A DNA stretch of 64,000 nt from Deltaproteobacteria bacterium (GTDB lineage: Bacteria; Desulfobacterota; Desulfuromonadia; Geobacterales; Pseudopelobacteraceae), in assembly GCA_021781535.1 (NCBI GenBank), contig JAJXWO010000001.1, positions 202,426 to 266,425 of the forward strand, given 5' to 3'. The position numbers and the translations under genes are program-made. Under the pieces are notes generated by a model. It was given only the letters and a program-made list of their open reading frames with translations, did no database searches and was not told the origin of the DNA. Below, in pieces: positions 9,127 to 19,003 of the stretch (its first letter is position 1; each line of letters begins with the position of its first letter).

Positions 9127-10707
9127 ATGCCAGAAGGAATTCGTAAACTAGTAGAGCCTTTTTTTGCTCTTTCTCCGGGCAAGCAGATGGTTATTGCCAC
9201 GGTAGCTTTTCTCTCTGCAGCGGCATTCGCGATTTTAATCTTTGTCGCAAACCGCACTGACTACCGACCGCTTTTCACTAATCTGACTTCAGAGGATGCC
9301 GGAGAAATTGTCAAAAAATTGAAGGACGCTAAAACCCCCTACCAGATTACAGCTGACGGTAAGGGGATTCTGGTGCCATCTGACAAGGTTTATGAACTCC
9401 GTCTGACCCTGGCTTCAGAAGGTATCCCTCAGGGCGGCGGCGTAGGTTTTGAAATATTTGATCGCAAGAATTTCGGCATGACGGAGTTTGTGCAGAAGAT
9501 CAACTATCAGCGAGCCCTGCAAGGTGAACTATCCCGTACTATCGCGCAATTAAACGGGGTTGACCAGGTGCGTGTGCATCTGGTCATACCGGAAAAATCG
9601 CTTTTCAGGGACAATGAGAAACCGGCTACTGCCTCAATAGTGCTTAAAATGAAGTCGAACCGCACCCTGACTGATTCAGAGGTGCAAGGTGTCGTTCATC
9701 TTGTTTCCGCTTCTATCGAGGGGATGGATCCCAATCAGGTTACCATTCTGGACAGTCGCGGCAAGATGCTCAGCAAAGGAGGGGATAGCGACCCGACCGC
9801 ACGCGCCACATCGGCAATGCAGGAAACGGAACGTTCCTATGAAAAAAATGTTGAAGACCGTCTTCAGTCCTTGCTTGACAGGATTGTCGGTGGAGGAAAA
9901 TCCGTAGCACGTGTCACGGCAACATTTGATTTTAAGCAGGTTGAACGGGTTGAAGAAAAGTTTGACCCGGATACAATTGCTGTGCGCAGCGAACAGCGAA
10001 CAGATGAGAAAGGGTCTTCCACTACCAGCAGCGCCGGCGTCCCCGGAGTACAGACCAACCTCGGACGCACACCAGCTGGAGGCGGAGCAACCTCCGGTGG
10101 TGGTACCAAGAGCGACGAAACACTTAATTACGAGGTGAGCCGTTCGTCGGCAAAGATTGTTGAACCGGTGGGGGCGCTCAGTAAAATTTCTATTGCCGTT
10201 CTGGTTGATGGCAAGTATGAAGCACCTGCAGTTGTCAAGGAAGGCCAGGTTGCCAAAGCAAAGTATGTCCCTCGCTCACCTGAAGAAATGCAAAAAATTG
10301 AAACTTTGGTAAAAAGTGCTGTTGGTTATAATGCTGAGCGTGGTGACCAGTTGAGCGTTCAAAATATCCCTTTTCAGGATGCGGATGAGGGGGGGGACAT
10401 TGAAACAACAGCTTGGTGGACAAACCCATTCTTCATCTCTCTGGCTAAAAACCTGATGATCGGAGTAGGCTTTCTGGTGCTGGTCTTGTTTGTGATTCGT
10501 CCGCTTCTGGCATCACTGCGACTGGTAAAGCGCCCGGCGCTTGAAAGTTTTGAAGCAATCGGGTCAAGTGGAGAACAGTTGACTAATGCTGAACGTGCGC
10601 TGATCAATAATCAGATGGCTGAACAACAAAACTTGATTGAGCAAGCAAAAAAAGATCCCTACCAGGTCGCCCAGATATTACAGAACTGGGTTGCTGAGGA
10701 TAAATAA
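9127..10707 (+). CDS. fliF: flagellar MS-ring protein FliF
   Basis: 526 residues. FliF forms the membrane MS ring on which the motor and export gate are built. Transmembrane segments lie near residues 20-42 and 430-455. Between them is the secretin-like ring region with FGMTEFVQKINYQRALQGELSRTIAQLNGVDQVRVHLVIPEKSLF. The final cytoplasmic tail (NNQMAEQQNLIEQAKKDPYQVAQILQNWV) is the FliG-binding segment. fliG follows directly, as in most flagellar loci. Confidence 0.96.
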   Translation: MPEGIRKLVEPFFALSPGKQMVIATVAFLSAAAFAILIFVANRTDYRPLFTNLTSEDAGEIVKKLKDAKTPYQITADGKGILVPSDKVYELRLTLASEGIPQGGGVGFEIFDRKNFGMTEFVQKINYQRALQGELSRTIAQLNGVDQVRVHLVIPEKSLFRDNEKPATASIVLKMKSNRTLTDSEVQGVVHLVSASIEGMDPNQVTILDSRGKMLSKGGDSDPTARATSAMQETERSYEKNVEDRLQSLLDRIVGGGKSVARVTATFDFKQVERVEEKFDPDTIAVRSEQRTDEKGSSTTSSAGVPGVQTNLGRTPAGGGATSGGGTKSDETLNYEVSRSSAKIVEPVGALSKISIAVLVDGKYEAPAVVKEGQVAKAKYVPRSPEEMQKIETLVKSAVGYNAERGDQLSVQNIPFQDADEGGDIETTAWWTNPFFISLAKNLMIGVGFLVLVLFVIRPLLASLRLVKRPALESFEAIGSSGEQLTNAERALINNQMAEQQNLIEQAKKDPYQVAQILQNWVAEDK

Positions 10708-10774
10708 TCATTCGTAGTTTTCAATATACTCCACCCTTTAAACGCGAAACTTCTAATTTACTAAAAGGGATATT

Positions 10775-11767
10775 ATGACAGGTTCAGAAAAAGCCGCTAT
10801 CTTGCTGCTCTATCTTGGTAATGATGTAACCGGCAAGGTTTTCGAGCATCTGGATGATACTGAGATAAAAAAAATAAGTAAGAGTATGGGTCTGCTTGGG
10901 CATGTCAGTCGTGAAACGATCATGGATGTCGTTACTGATTTTACTGCAGTAATTGACCCACAGGCGGGCATTTTTTCTCAGGGAGATGAATTTGTCCTGA
11001 AGATTCTTGAAAAAGCCCTCGGGCCGGAAAAGGCTCAGATGCTGATGGACGAGTTACAGGCATCGAGCTATGGCGATCTGGTTGATATTTTGGCGAATAT
11101 GGATGCGAAAACAATAGCCAATTTTCTTTCTCAGGAACATCCTCAAACCATCGCAGTCATCCTGGCAAAGCTTAAATCAAAGCAGACCAGCGAAATTATC
11201 AGCCTTTTACCGCAGGAGCTCCAAGCAGAAGTTGTGTTGCGTATTGCTGATGTTGAGCAGGTATCACCAGACATCCTTAAAGAAATTGACGATGTCATGA
11301 AGCGGGAACTTCAGTCGATGGGTGGAACCCAACGCTACAAAGTTGGCGGCATTGACAAAGTAGTTGACATGTTCAACCACTTTGATCGGAGCAAAGAAAA
11401 GCAAATTCTCGACAAACTGGACGTTCTCAGTCCGCCGTTATCAGAAATCATCCGCAAGCATCTCTTTACCTTTGAAGATGTATTTGCCCTGGATGACCGC
11501 AGCATTCAGTCAGTTATGCGTGAAGTGTCAAACGATACACTGACGCTAGCCATGAAAACCTCACCGGATGAGGTCAAAGAGAAGATTTTCAAAAACATTT
11601 CCAGCCGTGCTGCAGATATGATCAAGGAGGATCTCGAAGTAATGGGGCCGGTACGGCTTTCAGATGTCGAGAAGGCGCAGGGAGAAATTATCAAGATCGT
11701 GCGCAAAATGGAGGAAGAAGGAAAAATTGTGTTGGCCGGCCGGGGAAGTGAAGATGTCCTCGTCTAA
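10775..11767 (+). CDS. fliG: flagellar motor switch protein FliG
   Basis: 330 residues, full length. FliG couples the C ring to FliF and meets the stator through its C-terminal charged helix. The start TGSEKAAILLLYLG is the FliF-binding domain, the middle holds EHPQTIAVILAKL (the EHPQ motif for FliM binding), and the torque domain includes FEDVFALDDRSIQSVMREV. The 3' end overlaps fliH by 14 nt, implying translational coupling. Confidence 0.96.
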   Translation: MTGSEKAAILLLYLGNDVTGKVFEHLDDTEIKKISKSMGLLGHVSRETIMDVVTDFTAVIDPQAGIFSQGDEFVLKILEKALGPEKAQMLMDELQASSYGDLVDILANMDAKTIANFLSQEHPQTIAVILAKLKSKQTSEIISLLPQELQAEVVLRIADVEQVSPDILKEIDDVMKRELQSMGGTQRYKVGGIDKVVDMFNHFDRSKEKQILDKLDVLSPPLSEIIRKHLFTFEDVFALDDRSIQSVMREVSNDTLTLAMKTSPDEVKEKIFKNISSRAADMIKEDLEVMGPVRLSDVEKAQGEIIKIVRKMEEEGKIVLAGRGSEDVLV

Positions 11768-12479
11768 GATCATAAAGCAGGCAGATCGTGCCAGTACGGG
11801 AGTCTCGGAATTCAGCTTCAGAAACATCGGGCAGTTGGGCGGATTAGCCCCTGCAGAACATGGTATGGGGAGTTTCGTTCCGATGGGGCTGTTCCAGATC
11901 TCTGACGCACAGGATGTGGCGGTTGCTGCCGGACCGCCCACCATTGAAATAAGCGAAGACGATCTCAATCAGAGAACCAATGAGGCATTTAATGCCGGAC
12001 TCACAGAGGGCAAGGAACTTGCTGAACGTGGCCTTATCAATGTTTTCAAAGCATTACGGGCCTCAAGCGAAACCATACATAATCTGAGAGACAAAATCTT
12101 CAGGGAATCAGAAGATGAAATAATCAACCTGGTCATGCTCGTTTCACGCAAGGTAATTATCCGGGAGATAACTCAGGACCGCACTATTCTGGCTGAGGTA
12201 GTCAAAAATGCACTCGCCGGTTTATCGGCTCGAGAAGAAATAACCGTCCGGATCAACCCGGATGATTACGTGCTGGTCACTTCCGGACGTGAAAAACTGC
12301 TGCATAATGAACTGCTCAATGAGAGGCTGCTGCTCAAACCTGATCCGTCAGTTGCGACAGGTTTTTGCCTTGTGGACACTTCCATGGGGACCATCGATGC
12401 CTCACTTGACGGGCAGATGGATCAGATATTCCGGAGCTTTGTTGATCAGCGCACCGCCGTCGTTAGTGAAGAATCATAG
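11754..12479 (+). CDS. fliH: flagellar assembly protein FliH
   Basis: 241 residues from ATG 11754, chosen because it overlaps the fliG end and leaves a normal FliH length; frame sequence further upstream is only the shadow of fliG. FliH is the peripheral stalk that holds the export ATPase FliI. The centre has the Ala/Glu-rich helix with spaced Gly (AFNAGLTEGKELAERG), and the C-terminal domain contains VMLVSRKVIIREI and ITVRINPDDYVLV, matching FliH/YscL proteins. fliI follows 17 bp later. Confidence 0.9.
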   Translation: MSSSKIIKQADRASTGVSEFSFRNIGQLGGLAPAEHGMGSFVPMGLFQISDAQDVAVAAGPPTIEISEDDLNQRTNEAFNAGLTEGKELAERGLINVFKALRASSETIHNLRDKIFRESEDEIINLVMLVSRKVIIREITQDRTILAEVVKNALAGLSAREEITVRINPDDYVLVTSGREKLLHNELLNERLLLKPDPSVATGFCLVDTSMGTIDASLDGQMDQIFRSFVDQRTAVVSEES

Positions 12480-12496
12480 CATGAGCACGATGCGAT

Positions 12497-13816
12497 ATGC
12501 ATGACATGAAGCTGAACCTGGATAAATATCATTCGGCGCTTGCAACGGCAAAACCTGTCAGATTGCAAGGCAAGGTTACACAAGTGGTCGGCTTGGTTAT
12601 AGAGGGGTATTGCCCTGATACGTCAGTTGGCGCCATTTGTGAAATAAAACCGGCTGACGGTGATCCGATTCCGGCCGAAGTAGTCGGTTTTCGCAATAAT
12701 AAAACGCTCTTGATGCCGCTTGGTGAGTTGCGTGGAGTTGGTCTCGACAGTCTGATATCGGTCAGACGCGACAATGCTACCTTAGGGGTGGGCCCGCTCA
12801 TGCTGGGGCGTGTAATCGACGGATTGGGCGAGCCAATTGATGATAAGGGTCCGATCGGCGTCGAGGAAGAATATCCGATCTATGCGCTGCCGGTTAATCC
12901 GATGTCACGGCCACCGATCCGTAAATCACTTGACCTCGGCATTCGCAGTATAAATGGTTTACTGACCTGCGGTCGGGGGCAAAGGGTTGGTATAATGGCC
13001 GGCTCCGGAGTTGGAAAATCAACCTTGTTGGGGATGATTGCCCGCTACACGGAAGCGGATGTGAATGTTATTGCGCTGATTGGCGAGCGTGGCCGCGAGT
13101 TGCGCGAGTTTATTGAAAAAGATCTGCAGGAACAGGGACTGAAAAAATCAGTTGTAGTGGTTGCAACATCAGATCAGCCTCCTTTGGTACGGATGCGCGG
13201 TGCTTACATCGCGACGACTATTGCGGAATATTTCAAGAACCAGGGTAAAAAAGTATTGCTGATGATGGATTCGGCAACCCGTTTCGCAATGGCGATGCGT
13301 GAGGTTGGGCTTGCGATTGGTGAGCCTCCGACCACCAAGGGATATACGCCATCCGTATTTGCTGCGCTGCCGAAGCTGCTTGAACGAACGGGTAATTTTC
13401 CTGAAGGGAGCATCACGGCACTCTATACGGTGCTGGTTGAAGGGGATGATTTTAACGAACCGATTTCTGACGCGATGCGCAGTATTCTGGACGGCCACAT
13501 AGTGTTATCGCGTGATCTTGCTGCCCGTAACATATATCCCCCGATCGACGTTCTGGCCAGTGCCAGCCGTGTTATGACTGATGTTGCTTCCCGTGAGCAC
13601 CTGGACGTAGCTTCAAAATTCAAAGAAGTGATGGCAACCTATCGCCAGTCAGAAGATTTGATAAATATCGGGGCCTACAAATCAGGGAGTAATCCCGGTA
13701 TAGATTATGCTGTATCACACATTGCGGCGATGCAGTCATTTATGAAACAGGCAGTAGATGATCCGGTTATGCTGGAAGAAGCGGTACAAAACTTGAAATC
13801 AATGTTTGATTCCTGA
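12497..13816 (+). CDS. fliI: flagellum-specific ATPase FliI
   Basis: 439 residues, related to F1-ATPase beta subunits. Walker A is GSGVGKST near residue 170, the catalytic region is ALIGERGREL, and Walker B is VLLMMDSATR near 253. The SGxNPGID segment near the C-terminus is also present. It energises unfolding and entry of export substrates. The start is uncertain: ATG 12497 and ATG 12506 (MKLNLDKYHSA) are both possible and neither has a good SD. It lies between its partners fliH and fliJ. Confidence 0.95.
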   Translation: MHDMKLNLDKYHSALATAKPVRLQGKVTQVVGLVIEGYCPDTSVGAICEIKPADGDPIPAEVVGFRNNKTLLMPLGELRGVGLDSLISVRRDNATLGVGPLMLGRVIDGLGEPIDDKGPIGVEEEYPIYALPVNPMSRPPIRKSLDLGIRSINGLLTCGRGQRVGIMAGSGVGKSTLLGMIARYTEADVNVIALIGERGRELREFIEKDLQEQGLKKSVVVVATSDQPPLVRMRGAYIATTIAEYFKNQGKKVLLMMDSATRFAMAMREVGLAIGEPPTTKGYTPSVFAALPKLLERTGNFPEGSITALYTVLVEGDDFNEPISDAMRSILDGHIVLSRDLAARNIYPPIDVLASASRVMTDVASREHLDVASKFKEVMATYRQSEDLINIGAYKSGSNPGIDYAVSHIAAMQSFMKQAVDDPVMLEEAVQNLKSMFDS

Positions 13817-13845
13817 ATTTGCTGTTAACCGAGGAGTAATGGGCG

Positions 13846-14283
13846 ATGGCTGGCAAGATATTCGAACTGGAGCAGGTCTTGATTTACCGCCGCGAGATGG
13901 AAAAACTCCGTAAACAGGAGTTTGCTGCGGCAAAACAGGGGCTTGAACAGGCCGATCAGGAATTGAAGCGTGAAGAGGAGCTTGTCAAACTTTTGTCAAA
14001 CGAATACGTGCGCTGTCAGCAGGACATTGGGTGTATAGATGATATTCGGATGTATTCGGATTTTTTTGCCCGGAAGCGTGAAGAGATCAGAGTACAGAAG
14101 GAGCGGATCGAGTGCTTGGACCAGATCGCCACCGAAAAAAGATTTGATTTGATGGAAGCAAGCAAGGAAAAGAAGGTACTTGAATCATTGAAAGAGAAAA
14201 AAGCTGCAGAATTCCGTCAGGAGGCAGCTACCAAGGAACGGAACTTTCTTGACGAAATATCCATTCAGAAAAAGGTTAAATAG
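13846..14283 (+). CDS. fliJ: flagellar export protein FliJ
   Basis: 145 residues, almost entirely charged coiled coil (FELEQVLIYRREMEKLRKQEFAAAKQGLEQ at the start, KEKKVLESLKEKKAAEF near the end), as in FliJ, the central stalk and escort factor of the export ATPase. Sequence identity in this family is low, so the call rests on size, coiled-coil pattern and position after fliI. GAGGAG precedes the start. Confidence 0.85.
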   Translation: MAGKIFELEQVLIYRREMEKLRKQEFAAAKQGLEQADQELKREEELVKLLSNEYVRCQQDIGCIDDIRMYSDFFARKREEIRVQKERIECLDQIATEKRFDLMEASKEKKVLESLKEKKAAEFRQEAATKERNFLDEISIQKKVK

Positions 14284-14285
14284 AC

Positions 14286-14834
14286 GTGAACCAGAATAGA
14301 ATACTTGTGGTGGCATTTTTATTGGGGAGTGTGCTCATCCTGTCACAATATACGTTACCTGCTGTTTTTGCCAATGCTGCTGTCCAGAATGAGGCGGGGT
14401 ATGGCGGTGAAACGGCATCAACGAGCCACCTGCCGATCAATGCGACCCGCGCAGCTCGTGAGGAAAAAGCACTTCAGGATGCCCGCCGCCATCAGTTGGA
14501 CGATAAAGAGGCGGCTTTGGCTGCCAAAGAGCAGGAACTGAAAAAATTGAACGCCAAGATTGAAGCCCAGGTAAAAGCTCTCGAAGAAAGCAAAAAACGG
14601 CTTGATGATTCACTGAAACAAAAGAAAAAGACTTTAGACGAAAAACGCAAGAGAATGCTGACACTCCTCAAAAAAATGCGTCCGGAACAGGCGGGACAGT
14701 TTCTCGGGAAAATGCAGGAGGGTGCGGTTATCTCAATACTGAACGATTTGGACAACAAGATGGTTTTAAAGTTGATACCGTATCTTAATCAACCGATGGT
14801 TCTCAAATGGATAAAAGATAATCTCAATAGCTAA
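14286..14834 (+). CDS. MotE-like flagellar chaperone / MgtE_N domain protein
   Basis: 182 residues from GTG 14286, 2 bp after the fliJ stop. An N-terminal hydrophobic segment (ILVVAFLLGSVLILSQYTLPAVFA) acts as signal or anchor. Residues ~55-125 are a charged coiled coil, and the C-terminal ~55 residues match the MgtE intracellular N-domain pattern (MRPEQAGQFLGKMQ, then VISILNDLDNKMVLKLIPYL). Proteins of this layout lie beside fliJ in many flagellar loci and stabilise the stator protein MotB or the periplasmic motor. The function here is inferred from layout and position. Confidence 0.75.
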   Translation: MNQNRILVVAFLLGSVLILSQYTLPAVFANAAVQNEAGYGGETASTSHLPINATRAAREEKALQDARRHQLDDKEAALAAKEQELKKLNAKIEAQVKALEESKKRLDDSLKQKKKTLDEKRKRMLTLLKKMRPEQAGQFLGKMQEGAVISILNDLDNKMVLKLIPYLNQPMVLKWIKDNLNS

Positions 14835-14899
14835 TATTTTATGGGCTGCAGTATGTCCAAGCCTATAGAAAATTCAAATAGAAAGGAGGTGAAAAAATA

Positions 14900-16633
14900 A
14901 TGACTAATGGACAATTGACTGTTGCTTCAATTTGTAATGCGGCACCGTCAGCCACACAGGAGACATCCACAACCGCAGCCGTGGTAACGGATGGTGAGCA
15001 ACAAAATGGCGGAAAGTTTGCCGGGATATTGAGCGGGGTTCATCAATCGGCAAAAGATGGGGGTTCATCCCATTCCGAGCAGACGGGGCAACATAAGAAC
15101 AAGATTGGCAAAGATCAGCATCCTTCTGATGCTGATCCAGCGGGCTCAGGTGATGATCTGCTGGCACTGCTTAATGGATCACCGCAGGTTGCCGCAGCAG
15201 TGATGCCTGCTTCCCCAACAACAGAGGATACGAAAAAAACGGATACGCGTGCTGATAGTGTACCGAAGCAGGGCGAATCATCAGGTGTTGCCTCTCAGGT
15301 GGCTATGGCAGCCTATTCACAATCCGGCAAAATAGTAAACGTCACCATTCCTGCACCGATTAACAGTAGCGTGCTGCAGAACGCAGCAACAGTACCAGAC
15401 TCCACTGACGTCATGGTTGCTCATCAGGGTGGCAAGCAGGCAGAGCGTGAGGCTGCAGCACCACAGCAAACAACATCCGAGCAGCCAGCTGAAAAAATCG
15501 CACTACTCCCTGTAACACAACACGCAGATGAGCATACACAACCTCTTCTGCAATCCGCTGCTGTGGTGGTTTCAGCAACCATACCCCAACCGGTACAATC
15601 TGACAGAATGTCAGAGATCAACAAGGCGACGCCACTCCCTGTTGATGGGGTACGGAACACAACAGCTCAATCGGCTCTCGTTTCAACCTTGCCTGAAAAA
15701 ATTCAGGTGGAGCAAAAGACCTCTGAGCCGGTACAATCAGCAACACAGGCTCGAACGCCGATAACGCTTTCAGCAGAAGCTGTCAGTGTCCCGACGGCAG
15801 GCGAACTCGCTGCATCACAGGGAGCAAAAGATGGCGTCGTGGCCGTGTCCCCATCTGAGAAAACGGGAGTCGCATCCGGCATTCTTCAATCTGGAGTATC
15901 GGCGGCTCATTCAGTTCCCGAACTACAGAATAAAAACAGCCGGACTGGCGATGAGCAAAATGTTGTCAAAGAAATGGCTTCGCCATTGCAAACTGCCGTA
16001 TCTTCCCGCGGATCAGCGTTGAGTTCCGATACTTCGCACACCAACGACAATAATCAGCAACAATCCGATGGTGGCGCCGACAGCAAGATGCTTGAACAGC
16101 AGTTGCGTGGACAAGTGAGCATGGAGAATCAGAAAGTAGCCCCACTTTCTGTAAAAACCGATTCGGTCGGGACTTCCTCCCAGGATATTTCGGGACAGGT
16201 TGTGCAGCAGCTAAGAGAGAACTTGACACAGCACGTTGTAAAGCCGGGGAATCATCAGATTACATTGACGCTTTCACCCGACAGTCTCGGTGAAATTAAA
16301 GTGAACCTGAGTCTCCAGGGACAAAAACTTTCGGTTACAATTTCAACCCAGAACGAGACCGTACGGAATGCTATTGCTCAGCATACCGATGCCCTCAAAG
16401 AATCTCTGGCGCGCCAAAACATCACGATGCAATCCTTTGATGTTACCACCGGCGGAAAAGGTTCAGGAAATTACGGACAGAACCAGAGTGCCTGGCGTGA
16501 ACTGGCTAAACAGCAACAACAGTATCAGTCCTGGACATCACCTGGCTATCACATTGCACAGGCTGATCTCTCTTCCGGCCAGGCGGCATACCAGAGGCGA
16601 CAAGGCCAGTCGATGCTCGATATTCATTATTGA
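14900..16633 (+). CDS. fliK: flagellar hook-length control protein FliK
   Basis: 577 residues. The first ~430 are low-complexity, rich in Gln, Ser, Ala, Thr and Val and probably unfolded, as expected for the molecular-ruler part. The Flg_hook domain follows near residues 440-520, with GNHQITLTLSPDSLGEIKVNL and the helix AIAQHTDALKESLARQN. A perfect SD (AAGGAGGTGA) precedes ATG 14900. It precedes flgD, the hook cap gene, matching the hook-building role. This is the canonical fliK of the locus; the gene at the left edge is the second FliK-like protein. Confidence 0.88.
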   Translation: MTNGQLTVASICNAAPSATQETSTTAAVVTDGEQQNGGKFAGILSGVHQSAKDGGSSHSEQTGQHKNKIGKDQHPSDADPAGSGDDLLALLNGSPQVAAAVMPASPTTEDTKKTDTRADSVPKQGESSGVASQVAMAAYSQSGKIVNVTIPAPINSSVLQNAATVPDSTDVMVAHQGGKQAEREAAAPQQTTSEQPAEKIALLPVTQHADEHTQPLLQSAAVVVSATIPQPVQSDRMSEINKATPLPVDGVRNTTAQSALVSTLPEKIQVEQKTSEPVQSATQARTPITLSAEAVSVPTAGELAASQGAKDGVVAVSPSEKTGVASGILQSGVSAAHSVPELQNKNSRTGDEQNVVKEMASPLQTAVSSRGSALSSDTSHTNDNNQQQSDGGADSKMLEQQLRGQVSMENQKVAPLSVKTDSVGTSSQDISGQVVQQLRENLTQHVVKPGNHQITLTLSPDSLGEIKVNLSLQGQKLSVTISTQNETVRNAIAQHTDALKESLARQNITMQSFDVTTGGKGSGNYGQNQSAWRELAKQQQQYQSWTSPGYHIAQADLSSGQAAYQRRQGQSMLDIHY

Positions 16634-16649
16634 AGGCGAGGAGAAAAAA

Positions 16650-17309
16650 ATGGTAAGTACTGTAACAGCAACAGCAGACCCAACCGCGGCTGCAGCGGCA
16701 ATGAAAAGCTCCTTGGGAATGAACAAGGATGACTTCATGAAGCTGTTTATAGCCCAACTGCAGTATCAGGATCCTTTGAAACCACAGGATCCGAGTGCGA
16801 TGCTGGACCAGCTTTCACAGCTGTCTCTGGTAGAGCAATCTTACAACAGCAATACGGCGCTGACAAATCTGCTGACAGCGCAAAACAATTCCATCAGCTT
16901 GACTGCCGTTTCATTCATCGGCAAAGATGTCAAGGCAAACGGTAATGCTACAACATTTGACGGCAGCACACCGGCTGATCTGGCGTTTAACCTTCCTCTT
17001 TCGGCGTCATCGGCACAGGTTTCAATTGTAGATGGATCGGGCCACACCGTCAGAACTGCCGCACTCGGATCGTGTAATGCCGGTGACAACAGTTTTTCCT
17101 GGGATGGCCGCGATAGCAGCGGAGCATTACTCCCTGCCGGCGCATATACCTTTGCGGTGACAGCCACAGCGGCAGATGGCAGTTCGCTGGCGGCGACCAC
17201 CTACACTACCGGAAAGATCGATGGTGTCGACCTGTCCGGCAGTACGCCACAGCTCATCATCGGTGCTACGTCTGTATCATTGAATGATGTTATCGGTATG
17301 GGGGTGTAA
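16650..17309 (+). CDS. flgD: flagellar hook capping protein FlgD
   Basis: 219 residues starting at ATG 16650 with a GGCGAGGAG SD. The N-terminal FlgD motif is clear: MNKDDFMKLFIAQLQYQDPLKPQDPSAMLDQLSQLSLVEQ. The C-terminal part has FlgD-like Ig/Tudor folds (FSWDGRDSSGALLPAGAYTFAV). FlgD caps the growing hook and is discarded when FlgK replaces it. It lies between fliK and the small flagellar-operon gene, upstream of flgE. Confidence 0.94.
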   Translation: MVSTVTATADPTAAAAAMKSSLGMNKDDFMKLFIAQLQYQDPLKPQDPSAMLDQLSQLSLVEQSYNSNTALTNLLTAQNNSISLTAVSFIGKDVKANGNATTFDGSTPADLAFNLPLSASSAQVSIVDGSGHTVRTAALGSCNAGDNSFSWDGRDSSGALLPAGAYTFAVTATAADGSSLAATTYTTGKIDGVDLSGSTPQLIIGATSVSLNDVIGMGV

Positions 17310-17314
17310 CACGC

Positions 17315-17701
17315 ATGGTAGACCAGATTTTTATTCCAAATCCGGTTCAGCCGGGCAGGATTGATCGCCCGCAGCAGCAAAAACCGGCATCCATCCAGAC
17401 TTCCGATTCACCGTTCGCACGGGTTCTGGACCAAAAAATTCCGTCACAGGAGATCAAGTTTTCACAGCACGCCCAGGATCGACTTCGGGCACGCAACATA
17501 AACTTTTCAGCCAATGATCTTGCTAACCTGGAAGGGGCTGTCAACAGCGTCGCCCAAAAGGGAGGGAAGGAATCGCTGGTCATGATGGGAGATTCAGCAC
17601 TGGTAGTCAGCATCAAAAACCGGACGGTAGTAACCGCCATGGACAAGTCCCAGATGAAGGGCAATGTTTTTACCAATATCGACTCAGCAGTAGTGATTTA
17701 A
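17315..17701 (+). CDS. conserved flagellar-operon protein (TIGR02530 type)
   Basis: 128 residues, 5 bp after flgD. The central segment (FSQHAQDRLRARNINFSANDLANLEGAVNSVAQKG) and the tail (LVVSIKNRTVVTAMDKSQMKGNVFTNIDSAVVI) match the small protein found between flgD and flgE in many Gram-positive, spirochaete and deltaproteobacterial flagellar operons. Its molecular role is unsettled; a part in hook assembly is inferred from position. Confidence 0.8.
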   Translation: MVDQIFIPNPVQPGRIDRPQQQKPASIQTSDSPFARVLDQKIPSQEIKFSQHAQDRLRARNINFSANDLANLEGAVNSVAQKGGKESLVMMGDSALVVSIKNRTVVTAMDKSQMKGNVFTNIDSAVVI

Positions 17702-17863
17702 AAAACAATTTTGGATTCTGAATTTTGAATTTTGAATTAATCTAAAATCCAACATTCAACATTTATTTACCGGGCTGGTCCTCCGAGAGGAAGCCCCGAA
17801 ACGCCGACCGATTGACGCGTTTCACCCAACAAAACTCTCTCACACGTACAAGGAGGCAACACA

Positions 17864-18841
17864 ATGAGTATCACATCCGCAATGTTTACCGGCGTATCCG
17901 GCCTGTTGGCCAATGCTGAAGGCATCAACGTCATCGGCAACAATCTTGCCAATGTCAATACCGTCGGTTTTAAAGACGGTCGCATGCTCTTTTCCGACAT
18001 GCTTTCCGCCAATATCGGTAACGGCTCCCAGATTGGCCGCGGTACACAAATCCAGACGGTGGATAATATTTATAGTCAGGGTACGTTCGAAACGACCACA
18101 AGCAATACTGACCTGGCAATCCAGGGTAACAGTTTTTTTGCCGTCAAGGACCCCAATTCCACGGCACCGGTTAACCAGAATGCCGCCATGTTGACACGTG
18201 CAGGAGCTTTCAGTCTGGACAGCAACCTGACTCTGGTAAATCCTGACGGCTATCAGGTGCTGGATACCCAGGGGAATCCGATCAAATTCAACGATAACGC
18301 TGCTGCAATTACCGCTGCTAATGCAGCTCTCACAGCAGCCAATACAGCTGTCCCGATTGTACCTGCAGATGTCGCGGCTGCACAAACCCTGTTGGGAACG
18401 GCAAACAGTCTGGCCTTCAGCAAGATAACCAGCATTGATCCCAGCGGTCTGATCACCTATCTAGGCAAGGATGGCATCACCACGAACTACTACAATACTT
18501 CAGGTGCTGTTGGCGTTCCAGCCAACGCTGCCAACGCTGCAACAGTGCAACGGCTGGCTGTCGTGACGGTAGCAAATCCAGGTGGGCTCGAGAAAGCGGG
18601 CGGCACACTATTCAAGCCCACGACCGCTTCAGGAATTTCATCAAATGCGTTCACTTTGGCGGATAATTCTGCCAATGGCAGTAGTGAAAAGATCTATACC
18701 AACTCTCTGGAGCAGAGCAACGTGGATATGGCGTCCGAGTTCGTCAAGATGATCCTGACCCAGCGTGCCTACTCCGCAAACTCAAAGACCATTACGACGG
18801 CTGATGAGATGACGCAGGAAGTATTACAGCTCAAGCGTTAA
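17864..18841 (+). CDS. flgE: flagellar hook protein FlgE (short form)
   Basis: 325 residues. The N-terminus carries the axial-protein motif EGINVIGNNLANVNTVGFK, followed by GTFETTTSNTDLAIQGNSFFAV. The C-terminus has the hook/rod signature SLEQSNVDMASEFVKMILTQRAYSANSKTI. Position after flgD makes it the hook subunit, although many FlgE proteins are longer; a FlgF/FlgG-type call is the alternative. The middle has an Ala-rich stretch (residues ~145-185) unlike the flanks. A perfect SD (AAGGAGG) precedes the ATG. The 162-bp gap upstream holds an A/T-rich imperfect dyad (17711-17752) and a GAAACGC/GCGTTTC repeat (~17796-17823). Confidence 0.85.
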   Translation: MSITSAMFTGVSGLLANAEGINVIGNNLANVNTVGFKDGRMLFSDMLSANIGNGSQIGRGTQIQTVDNIYSQGTFETTTSNTDLAIQGNSFFAVKDPNSTAPVNQNAAMLTRAGAFSLDSNLTLVNPDGYQVLDTQGNPIKFNDNAAAITAANAALTAANTAVPIVPADVAAAQTLLGTANSLAFSKITSIDPSGLITYLGKDGITTNYYNTSGAVGVPANAANAATVQRLAVVTVANPGGLEKAGGTLFKPTTASGISSNAFTLADNSANGSSEKIYTNSLEQSNVDMASEFVKMILTQRAYSANSKTITTADEMTQEVLQLKR

Positions 18842-18865
18842 CCAAGCAGAAATAACAACCTGATT

Positions 18866-18909
18866 GGTACGGAGGCGTATTCCACATTATGCGGAACCGC
18901 CTCCGTGCC
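18866..18909 (+). terminator. hairpin after flgE, probable terminator
   Basis: GGTACGGAGGCG (18866-18877) pairs with CGCCTCCGTGCC (18898-18909) over 12 bp with one G-T wobble, and TTCC/GGAA can pair inside. Only a short CGTTTAAAT follows, so it may be a weak terminator or a processing/stability hairpin separating flgE from fliL. Confidence 0.55.
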
Positions 18910-19003
18910 CGTTTAAATAGTTGCAAAAACAGTGAATTCGTTTTACATAGTGACGTCAATATTAATCCATTGAATTCATTATCCATTCGCGGAGGATTGG
19001 CAT

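Noticed and set aside
17759..17830. Possible riboswitch before flgE, from its hairpins and CCGAGAGG and CGAAACGCCGACC blocks
   Set aside because: It lacks the GCAAAGC block and the other conserved GEMM elements; only simple inverted repeats remain.
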